This document shows, piece by piece, positions 1 to 5,978 of a stretch of DNA of 9,241 nt; the first letter of the stretch is position 1; every line of letters begins with the position of its first letter. The notes beneath the pieces were generated by a model, which ran no database searches, was not told the origin of the DNA, and worked only from the letters and a program-made list of their open reading frames with translations. The DNA comes from HGM04593 sp964485215. GTDB lineage: Bacteria > Bacteroidota > Bacteroidia > Bacteroidales > Bacteroidaceae. The stretch covers positions 1 to 9,241 of the forward strand of contig CAZAIM010000095.1 in the NCBI GenBank assembly GCA_964485215.1, given 5' to 3'. The translations under genes and the position numbers were made by a program.

Positions 1-416
1 TTGGCAGGAGATATGTAGAAGCGGAGCACATAACCTGCGTCGTGCAACCTTTCTATTCCGGCATAGTCGAAATTGCCCCAAGGCTCCAGGGTTGCAATGT
101 CCTTTTCGAGAACCTGCACCAGTGTCTTCTGCTGCTCAATGTCGGCAAGCAGAGTGTCAACCTTTTCAACCACCTGCAATGCCGCCGATACATCACCGGC
201 AGGCTTCAGCATCTTGGGCATAAACATCTCAAGACGCTTTACAGTGCGTGCATAACGGTTCGATAGTGCAATCTTCTGCTCAAGTTCAGGGCTCTCAATG
301 TTGCCGTTCTCGCGTTCCTTGATGTGAACCACACCAACCTCGCGCAACCTCTCAAGGAAGTCTGCATACTCCTTGTGGTAAACAAGAAGCGAAAGTTTCT
401 TCATTCTGGTAATCAT
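1..416 (-). CDS. V-type ATPase subunit I, N-terminal part (cut by window edge)
   Basis: This is the start of the membrane-anchored stator subunit (subunit I, equivalent to eukaryotic subunit a), which carries ions past the c-ring. Only the first 138 codons are in the window, and the frame stays open to position 1. The N-terminus, MITRMKKLSLLVYHKEYADF, followed by a LREVGVVHI segment at about residues 24-32, is typical of the cytoplasmic domain of this family. Residues ~75-112 look like a helical or coiled-coil arm, then a PWGNFD turn at 112-117. The membrane segments and proton/sodium-path residues lie outside the window. The ATG (416-414) overlaps the TGA of the D-subunit gene as ATGA, which suggests translational coupling. 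The family call is fairly firm from sequence plus operon position. Confidence 0.88.
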   Translation of the reverse strand, partial: MITRMKKLSLLVYHKEYADFLERLREVGVVHIKERENGNIESPELEQKIALSNRYARTVKRLEMFMPKMLKPAGDVSAALQVVEKVDTLLADIEQQKTLVQVLEKDIATLEPWGNFDYAGIERLHDAGYVLRFYISPA

Positions 417-1015
417 ACAGCGGCCTCCTCTCTCTGCTCAAGCAGCGATTTCAAAATTTTCTGCGAAGACTTTGAAAGATTCTCTTCATCCTCCATAAAT
501 CGTTTTATCTTGCGTATAGCATCCTGGTATGCAGGAATCTGCACCTTCTCAAAAAGATTCACCTTCTGTGTCGTCTTCTTTCGTGCAGTCTCAAGCAGCT
601 GAAGTTTCCTGTCAAGCAGTTCCCTGCGAATTGCGGTCATTGCCATATCCTTCAGCAGCTCAATTCCGTCGGCAAACCATTTGGGCGAATTGAAGAGACT
701 GAAGCGTGCAACAACAAACGAGGCATTCTCGAGCACCGGCACCTGTACGCCGGCCACCTTCTGCTGTCCTATCAACAGTTCGCCGGTCTTCACAAGCGAA
801 GTGTCGAACTCGTTCCAAAGGGCAAACAGCGCGCGGTACTGTTCCAGCTGTGCTGCATACTCCTCATCGTGTCGCTGCATCTCGGCCTTGCACTTCTTCA
901 CCTCGATGCGCAGTGCACTCTCCTTGTTCTTTATGATAGGGAGAGTCCTCACACGCATCTTCAGCTGCTTCTCAAGATGCTGTAGCGATGTCTTATTATA
1001 TTGAAATGCAATCAT
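413..1015 (-). CDS. atpD: V-type ATPase subunit D (central stalk)
   Basis: Subunit D is the rotor shaft that runs through the A3B3 head and passes rotation to the membrane ring. The protein is 200 residues, near the usual 200-220. It is almost all predicted helix: an N-terminal helix with LQHLEKQLKMRVRTLPIIKNKESALR (residues ~12-37, in the style of the family's 'LL..K...L' start), a short non-helical centre (~85-120), and a charged C-terminal helix (~120-195) rich in Lys/Glu. This fits the antiparallel coiled coil of the family. The gene starts 12 nt after the B-subunit stop and ends in the ATGA overlap with subunit I. Sequence divergence from textbook D subunits is large, so part of the confidence comes from the operon slot. 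The symbol follows V-type naming and is not the F-type beta subunit. Confidence 0.88.
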   Translation of the reverse strand: MIAFQYNKTSLQHLEKQLKMRVRTLPIIKNKESALRIEVKKCKAEMQRHDEEYAAQLEQYRALFALWNEFDTSLVKTGELLIGQQKVAGVQVPVLENASFVVARFSLFNSPKWFADGIELLKDMAMTAIRRELLDRKLQLLETARKKTTQKVNLFEKVQIPAYQDAIRKIKRFMEDEENLSKSSQKILKSLLEQREEAAV

Positions 1016-1027
1016 TATGCTTTTCTG

Positions 1028-2347
1028 CTATTTTTTCCAGTATGTATCTACAAGTTCCTGACGGATATTAACCTCTTCGGGCTTGAAGTACTTGGAGAAG
1101 AGCCCCCATGTAACGTCGAGCATCTCGGTTGTGTTGAGGTTAACATCGATAGCCAACAGTTTGTCGGAATAGTCCTTGGCAAACGACAAGGTACGCTTGT
1201 CGTAGTCTGTCAGGTCGAAACCGTTCTCAAGCTTTGTCTTTGCATTTGCCGCATCGGCATAAAGGCGCACAGCGGCATTCATCACCTGAGGATGGTCCTT
1301 ACGGGTCTTCTTGCCCGAAACGAGCTGCTTCAGACGTGAGAGCGAACGGAACGGGTCAACAATTACCTTGCCTATGTCACTGTCGCGGCGCAGGAAGAGC
1401 TGTCCCTCGGTAATGTAACCGGTGTTGTCGGGCACAGCGTGGGTGATATCTCCGCCCGAAAGCGTTGTCACCGCAATGATTGTTATAGAACCTCCTGCCG
1501 GGAACTGCACAGCCTTCTCGTATATCTTCGCAAGGTCCGAATAGAGGGAACCCGGCATAGAGTCCTTCGAAGGAATCTGGTCCATACGGTTCGACACGAT
1601 AGAGAGCGCGTCGGCATACATTGTCATGTCTGTGAGCAGCACCAGCACCTTCTGGTTCTTCTCCACCGCAAAATACTCGGCAGCGGTGAGTGCCATGTCG
1701 GGGATGAGCAGACGTTCAACGGCCGGGTCCTCGGTTGTGTTCATGAACGATATGATGCGGTCGAGCGCACCTGCATTTGTAAACAGGTTCTTGAAGTAAA
1801 GATAGTCGTCGTTGGTCATACCCATACCACCAAGAATAATCTTGTCGGTCTCGGCACGCATCGCCACATTCGCCATAACCTGGTTGTATGGCTGGTCGGG
1901 GTCGGCAAAGAACGGAATCTTCTGGCCGGTTACAAGCGTGTTGTTCAGGTCAATGCCTGCAATACCTGTCGCAATGAGTTCCGAAGGCTGCTTGCGGCGC
2001 ACCGGGTTTACCGAAGGGCCGCCAATCTCAACCTCCTTGCCATCCACGGCAGGGCCGCCGTCTATAGGGTCGCCATAGGCGTTGAAGAAACGTCCGGCCA
2101 GTTGCTCGCTCACCTTCAGCGATGGAGCCTTGCCCATAAACACCACCTCGGCATTTGTAGGAATACCTCCGGTACCCTCGAACACCTGCAATGTCACCTC
2201 GTCGCCCATAATCTTAACCACCTGCGCAAGTTTCCCGTTGACGGTCGCAAGTTCATCGTAGCCAATGCCGGTTGCCTTCAGCGAACAGGTAGCCTTGGTT
2301 ATGGAGTTAATCTTTGTATATATTTTCTGGAATGCTTCTGTAGCCAT
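1028..2347 (-). CDS. atpB: V-type ATPase subunit B (non-catalytic head subunit)
   Basis: Subunit B alternates with A in the A3B3 head and contributes to the nucleotide sites without hydrolysing ATP itself. The 439 residues show the expected layout: N-terminal beta-barrel (~1-75), a YGDPIDGGP turn at 91-99 typical of rotary ATPase alpha/beta families, then the RecA-like core. The place of the Walker A loop is taken by GQKIPFFADPDQP (141-153), with no GxxxxGKT, which marks this as B and not A. Residues ~234-260 (KVLVLLTDMTMYADALSIVS) are the Walker B-like strand and helix, and GSLYSDLAKIYEKA (266-279) and TLSGGDITHAVPDNTGYITEGQ (295-316) are strong family blocks. It starts 18 nt after the A-subunit stop with no clear Shine-Dalgarno. 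Length is close to the bacterial V-type norm (about 430-460). Confidence 0.96.
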   Translation of the reverse strand: MATEAFQKIYTKINSITKATCSLKATGIGYDELATVNGKLAQVVKIMGDEVTLQVFEGTGGIPTNAEVVFMGKAPSLKVSEQLAGRFFNAYGDPIDGGPAVDGKEVEIGGPSVNPVRRKQPSELIATGIAGIDLNNTLVTGQKIPFFADPDQPYNQVMANVAMRAETDKIILGGMGMTNDDYLYFKNLFTNAGALDRIISFMNTTEDPAVERLLIPDMALTAAEYFAVEKNQKVLVLLTDMTMYADALSIVSNRMDQIPSKDSMPGSLYSDLAKIYEKAVQFPAGGSITIIAVTTLSGGDITHAVPDNTGYITEGQLFLRRDSDIGKVIVDPFRSLSRLKQLVSGKKTRKDHPQVMNAAVRLYADAANAKTKLENGFDLTDYDKRTLSFAKDYSDKLLAIDVNLNTTEMLDVTWGLFSKYFKPEEVNIRQELVDTYWKK

Positions 2348-2365
2348 AATTCTATTTGTTAATCG

Positions 2366-4123
2366 TTATACGACCTGTTTTGTTGCAAGCAGAGCGTTGA
2401 GTTCTGCCATGTACGAATTATATTTCTCGCTCTTGTACTCCGAGTAGTTCATCTGCTTGCACACATTGATTACCTTCTTGAAGAAATCGGTAACCTCCTG
2501 GAAGTCGTCGAAGCCATACTCCGCGCGGCATATGCCTGTCACCGTACTCAGAATCTCCTGCTGACGCTCGAGCGAAGTCACCGCATCAATCTCGTCAAAG
2601 GCGTCCTGCTGCAGAACCACGAAGTCTATAAGTTCCGACTTCCAGAATGTAATATGGTAATCTACCGGCACACCGTCATCGCCAAGGATATTTATCTGCT
2701 CGGCAATCTCCTTACCGCGCAAAAGCCTTGTCTTTGCCTCGTTCACCATTGAAAGCCATCCGTCGCCAATGAGGTTCGAGATATATTCGTTGAACTCGGG
2801 ATACTCAATATACTTCGAGTATGAATCGATAGGGTTCACAGCCGGATAACGCTTCTTGTCGGCACGGTCCTGCTCAAGAGCATAGAAGCAGCGTGCCACC
2901 TTCTTCGTGTTCTCCGTAACAGGCTCCTTCAGGTTACCTCCGGCCGGTGACACTGTACCTATGAATGTAATTGAACCGGCCTCGCCGTTGTTAAGATATA
3001 CATAACCGGCACGGCTGTAGAAGTTGGCGATGATTGATGATATATCCATCGGGAACGCATCGGGGCCGGGAAGCTCCTCCATACGATTCGACATCTCGCG
3101 CAACGCCTGTGCCCAGCGCGAAGTAGAGTCGGCCATGAGCAACACTCTCAAGCCCATTGCACGGTAATACTCGGCAATTGTCATAGCCGTATAAACCGAT
3201 GCCTCACGTGCCGCAACCGGCATGTTTGAAGTGTTTGCGATGATGATTGTACGCTCCATAAGCTTGCGGCCTGTGTGCGGGTCGACAAGTTCGGGGAACT
3301 CAGTAAAAATCTCCACAACCTCGTTGGCACGCTCGCCACAGGCTGCAATGATTACTATATCGGCCTCAGCCTGCTTCGATATTGCGTGCTGCAGCACCGT
3401 CTTTCCTGTACCGAAAGGACCGGGGATGAAGCCGGTACCGCCCTCAACAATAGGGTTCAGCGTGTCGATGGTGCGCACACCGGTCTCCAGAAGCTTGAAC
3501 GGACGCGGTTTCTCCTTGTAGTCGGTCATTGGCACACGTACAGGCCATTTCTGAATCATGTTCAGCGTCATCTCCTCGCCCTCTGCGTTTGCAATGACAG
3601 CTACCGTGTCGGTTATCCTGTAGTCGCCGGCAGCGGCAATAGACTTCACTGTCCAGTTGCCCTCAATGCCGAACGGAGCCATAATCTTCAACTGCTGGTT
3701 ATTCTCCTCCACTGCGCCGAGCCACGAAGCGGCAACGACAGTGTCGCCAGCCTTCACAATAGGGTCGAAATGCCACACCCTCTCTTCATCGAGCGGGTTA
3801 GTATAGTCACCTCGTTTCAGGAACACACCCTCCATCTTGTCGAGGTCGTTCTGCAGACCGTCGTAGTTCTTCGAGAGCATACCCGGAGCGAGAGACACCT
3901 CGAGCATATGCCCGGTGAACTCAGCCTCTTCGCCAATTTTCAAACGGCGTGTACTTTCAAAAACCTGAACATACACCTTGGCACCGTTTATCTTGATGAC
4001 CTCAGCCATCAAGCGATCTCCACCGGTCTTTATATAGCAAATCTCATTCTGCGCCACAGGGCCATCGACGGCCAGCAGCACCATATTCGCTATAACACCG
4101 GTTACTTTTCCTTTTGTAGCCAT
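2366..4123 (-). CDS. atpA: V-type ATPase subunit A (catalytic head subunit)
   Basis: Subunit A binds and hydrolyses (or makes) ATP in the V1 head. The 585-residue length is the normal one. Visible in order: N-terminal barrel (~1-75, start MATKGKVTGVIANMV); the bulge or 'non-homologous' insertion of A subunits (~115-190); Walker A loop GPFGTGKT at 235-242; the GERANE block at 263-268 with the likely catalytic Glu264; Walker B-like strand and LMADSTSRWAQALRE at 329-343; the SIIANFYSRAGYV block at ~363-375; and a helical C-terminal domain. All key nucleotide-binding residues appear intact, so an active enzyme is expected. It sits between the DUF2764 gene (27-nt gap) and B (18-nt gap). Whether it pumps H+ or Na+ cannot be judged because the c-ring gene is outside the window. 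Confidence 0.97.
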   Translation of the reverse strand: MATKGKVTGVIANMVLLAVDGPVAQNEICYIKTGGDRLMAEVIKINGAKVYVQVFESTRRLKIGEEAEFTGHMLEVSLAPGMLSKNYDGLQNDLDKMEGVFLKRGDYTNPLDEERVWHFDPIVKAGDTVVAASWLGAVEENNQQLKIMAPFGIEGNWTVKSIAAAGDYRITDTVAVIANAEGEEMTLNMIQKWPVRVPMTDYKEKPRPFKLLETGVRTIDTLNPIVEGGTGFIPGPFGTGKTVLQHAISKQAEADIVIIAACGERANEVVEIFTEFPELVDPHTGRKLMERTIIIANTSNMPVAAREASVYTAMTIAEYYRAMGLRVLLMADSTSRWAQALREMSNRMEELPGPDAFPMDISSIIANFYSRAGYVYLNNGEAGSITFIGTVSPAGGNLKEPVTENTKKVARCFYALEQDRADKKRYPAVNPIDSYSKYIEYPEFNEYISNLIGDGWLSMVNEAKTRLLRGKEIAEQINILGDDGVPVDYHITFWKSELIDFVVLQQDAFDEIDAVTSLERQQEILSTVTGICRAEYGFDDFQEVTDFFKKVINVCKQMNYSEYKSEKYNSYMAELNALLATKQVV

Positions 4124-4150
4124 ATCTATATATCTATTTTTATATTACAC

Positions 4151-4978
4151 TCAAACAGCCGACATTCCGCCTTTCAGTTCCGCAATCATCTCGTTGTAGC
4201 GCGCCATTCCCTTGTCGGCATCAAGCGCGGCCCAACGCTCAACAATTGCAAGCTTCTGCAAAAAGACATAAAGCCTCTCTATTGAGAAATAATTGAACAC
4301 GGATTTTTCTTCGAGCCACTGCCAGCGAAGCTCGTCGAGCTGATGCTCACGTTCCTGCAGCCTTTCATTCTCGCACAGACGCTGAACAGCATCAATGTAG
4401 CCTATGGTTGTAGAGAGACCGAAATCGCGTGCACTCGAAGTGCGCAGCGCATCGGCCACCTCGCCATTGCCAATGACGGCATCGGCAATGCTCATTTTAT
4501 ATTTTCTCGCAGCCATTGCCACAAGAATATTGTTTACATTAAGGTTATATTCAAACCATTCCGAAACGAAACTGTTTGAACACCCCATTGCATATTCATA
4601 ATAATACGATGCAAGAATGTCGGCCCACACATAGTTGCCATTCAGTTCATTGGCAAAGTAGAACTCCAGAAACTTGCAAATATATGAAGGGACACCCTTT
4701 TCCAGCCTATAGCCGCTCTTCGCCTGTTCTGCAAATTCAGCAAGCTTTTCCTTTGAGAAACAGCCCGAGAATTCTATAACAGCATTCTCACCATTACGCA
4801 GAATGTTCAGCAGATTGGCATTGTCACGTTCAAGGAAGAAGAGGTCGACCACACGGGCATCCTTCTTCGAGAGCATAGGATAAATCTCCTCCCTGAAACG
4901 CTCGACGGAATATGCCGGTTTGCTACCGTCGAAAGCAACATCAGGCAAGCCTGCAACAATATAATAGTAATCGCTCAT
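4151..4978 (-). CDS. DUF2764 family protein of the V-type ATPase operon, in the subunit C slot
   Basis: The 275-residue protein starts MSDYYYIVAGLPD, the characteristic opening of the DUF2764 family, which I know from V-type ATPase operons of Bacteroidetes and some other phyla. It has no signal peptide or clear membrane span and looks soluble and helical, with many Tyr, Phe and Trp residues. A charged helical stretch at ~205-230 (ENERLQEREHQLDELRWQWL) could be a packing arm. It starts 3 nt after the E stop and precedes A. Archaeal-type operons usually encode subunit C (the d-type socket joining rotor shaft to c-ring) at this place. The inference is that this is a very diverged C/d-like coupling subunit. 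That role is not shown by any motif I can see, and structure comparison would be the test. Confidence 0.85.
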   Translation of the reverse strand: MSDYYYIVAGLPDVAFDGSKPAYSVERFREEIYPMLSKKDARVVDLFFLERDNANLLNILRNGENAVIEFSGCFSKEKLAEFAEQAKSGYRLEKGVPSYICKFLEFYFANELNGNYVWADILASYYYEYAMGCSNSFVSEWFEYNLNVNNILVAMAARKYKMSIADAVIGNGEVADALRTSSARDFGLSTTIGYIDAVQRLCENERLQEREHQLDELRWQWLEEKSVFNYFSIERLYVFLQKLAIVERWAALDADKGMARYNEMIAELKGGMSAV

Positions 4979-4981
4979 TTA

Positions 4982-5572
4982 TTAATTGAATAGCAGTTCA
5001 ACCATCTGCGGACGCAAGAAAGACTTGAAGAAAGCCTCGAACTCACCCTCGCCGAAATTAACCTTATATGAACCGTCGGCAGGAGCTATAGAGAAAGAAC
5101 TCTTCAAACCATTCACCTCCTTTATCTCAACACCCTTGTCAAGAAGAGCCTTTGCGTTCTTTGCAAAATACGCACTGAGCTCGGCAGCCTCGGCTGTAGA
5201 TATCACTATAGGCTCGTTCGCGCTCCAGCGTTCCGCAATCTTCACAAGCAAAGCCTTCATAGTGTCGCCGGCAAGCGCATCCTTCACGGCAGCCTTCACC
5301 ACACTGTCGGTAACAATGCTTGCAACCTCCGACTTCAACGCACTCAGAGCCTGGGCACCATAAAGCCTCACTTCGGAACGGCTGTTGGCATCAAGCTCAG
5401 CAGCCCTCTTCTCTGCAGCAGCGACAACAGCCTCAGCCTCAGCCTTGGCAGAATTCACAATCTCAGCAGCCTTTGCCTTCGCCTCCTCTATGAGACGCTC
5501 AGCCTCGGCATTACCCCTCTCCACGCCCTCGGCATAGATTTTCTCGGTCAATTCCTGAATTTTATTTTCCAT
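4982..5572 (-). CDS. atpE: V-type ATPase subunit E (peripheral stalk)
   Basis: Subunit E forms the outer stalk that holds the A3B3 head against rotor torque. The 196-residue protein has the family layout. Residues ~1-75 are a long Ala/Glu/Lys helix with the repeated pattern EAERLIEEAKAKAAEIV and AEAEAVVAAAEKRAAEL. A smaller globular C-terminal half follows (~85-196). Ala-rich coiled coil alone is not specific, but length, architecture and position as the first gene before the DUF2764, A, B, D and I genes make the call good. The ATG at 5572 is the only sensible start: upstream is very AT-rich non-coding DNA with a promoter match (5632-5661). No Shine-Dalgarno is seen, as is usual in Bacteroidetes. 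The stop is followed by a second in-phase TAA and then the next ATG, a 3-nt gap. Confidence 0.87.
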   Translation of the reverse strand: MENKIQELTEKIYAEGVERGNAEAERLIEEAKAKAAEIVNSAKAEAEAVVAAAEKRAAELDANSRSEVRLYGAQALSALKSEVASIVTDSVVKAAVKDALAGDTMKALLVKIAERWSANEPIVISTAEAAELSAYFAKNAKALLDKGVEIKEVNGLKSSFSIAPADGSYKVNFGEGEFEAFFKSFLRPQMVELLFN

Positions 5573-5631
5573 ATTATATTTAGAATTTTAAAATTTCTCT
5601 TTGTAGCAGTTTGCATTTATTCTCAACAATG

Positions 5632-5661
5632 CAAAATTAGTTTTTCTTTCAAAAAACCCAA
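5632..5661 (-). promoter_or_regulatory. Putative Bacteroidetes-type promoter of the V-ATPase operon
   Basis: Reading the minus strand, TTG (5661-5659) is followed by 19 nt and TAATTTTG (5639-5632), a full match to the Bacteroidetes -7 consensus TAnnTTTG with a partial -33 element at a suitable distance. Transcription would start near 5625, giving a 5' leader of about 50 nt before the E start codon. A second -7 match, TAACTTTG (5700-5693), lies further upstream but has no good -33 partner. This is a consensus match only; the AT-rich context raises the chance of coincidence. Confidence 0.45.
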
Positions 5662-5740
5662 TATCCAAAATCATCACAAAAACTGTAATTTACAAAGTTA
5701 CTAATTTAATTAATATTAAATTAATATTCCAATAGAAATT

Positions 5741-5851
5741 TCAGCCAATTAACGAAATTTTTCTGTAATTGAAAACACCTTCGCGATGCAGGATAATCTC
5801 ATTATCCATTTTCGCAACTTCCATTGCCAGTTTTTCCTTTATCGTTGCCAT
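5741..5851 (-). pseudogene. Short 36-codon ORF, likely truncated MutS-like DGR accessory protein
   Basis: This ORF reads MATIKEKLAMEVAKMDNE, then IILHREGVFNYRKISLIG and a stop. The first ~27 residues, up to HREGVF, match my memory of a small Bacteroidetes protein whose family then continues with an FY.AYE-like, MutS-N-terminal-like core. Such MutS-like (MSL) proteins are known accessory genes beside DGR reverse transcriptases. Here the similarity stops after HREGVF and the frame ends nine residues later, so I read it as a remnant left by a deletion, with the break near 5770. An in-frame TGA just upstream sets the ATG as the start. Its base composition is clearly less AT-rich than the DNA on its downstream side, which supports a coding past. 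It could instead be a real micro-protein or a chance ORF. The family identification is from memory and unverified. Confidence 0.45.
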
Positions 5852-5867
5852 TTTTACTTTTTTTCAT

Positions 5868-5884
5868 ACCCACTCAGAGCGGGT
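5868..5884 (-). other. Small hairpin upstream of the truncated accessory ORF
   Basis: On the minus strand, ACCCGCT and AGTGGGT can pair (seven pairs including one G-U) around a CTG loop. It lies 16 nt before the ATG of the 36-codon ORF and is followed by an A-run, not a T-run, so it is not a classical terminator for leftward transcription. It is the third hairpin in a row after the lipoprotein stop codon. Confidence 0.4.
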
Positions 5885-5907
5885 TTGAAAAATTAATTTT
5901 AATAATC

Positions 5908-5934
5908 AAGCGCACGCACAAGTGACGTGCGCTT
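5908..5934 (-). terminator. Hairpin, probable terminator of the lipoprotein gene
   Basis: A perfect 9-bp inverted repeat, AAGCGCACG and CGTGCGCTT, encloses a 9-nt loop in which CAC and GTG can add three further pairs with a bulge. It begins about 45 nt after the lipoprotein stop. On the minus strand it is followed by GATTATTAAAATTAATTTTTC, a loose T-rich tail. That makes it a fair intrinsic terminator, though the T-tract is not immediate. Confidence 0.55.
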
Positions 5935-5949
5935 TAAATAAATTAGAGG

Positions 5950-5970
5950 AGCATACCACAAGGGTATGCT
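5950..5970 (-). other. 8-bp hairpin just after the variable region (DGR target-site-like)
   Basis: A perfect 8-bp stem, AGCATACC and GGTATGCT, surrounds a 5-nt loop (CTTGT on the minus strand). It starts 8 nt after the lipoprotein stop codon. In the Bordetella phage DGR, a similar 8-bp hairpin or cruciform lies a few bases downstream of the initiation site for mutagenic homing and is needed for efficient retargeting. Position, stem length and small loop agree here. It has no T-run after it on either strand, so termination is a less natural explanation. Confidence 0.6.
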
Positions 5971-5978
5971 TATGCAAA

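Noticed and set aside
1439..2362. A 307-codon open frame on the plus strand
   Set aside because: It lies fully antisense to the V-ATPase B gene and has a His/Arg/Cys-rich composition typical of a shadow frame, with no recognisable motif.
3275..4285. A 336-codon open frame on the plus strand
   Set aside because: It is antisense to the A subunit and crosses into the DUF2764 gene. It has no domain and no promoter, so it is a shadow of well-supported genes.
5573..5978. A template repeat for the candidate variable region in the intergenic space
   Set aside because: I looked for a copy of the constant tail (GTGCGCCCCGTT) and adenine-rich matches here and at 8472-9241. Only a short chance match (ACGTGCGCTTT, part of a hairpin) is present.
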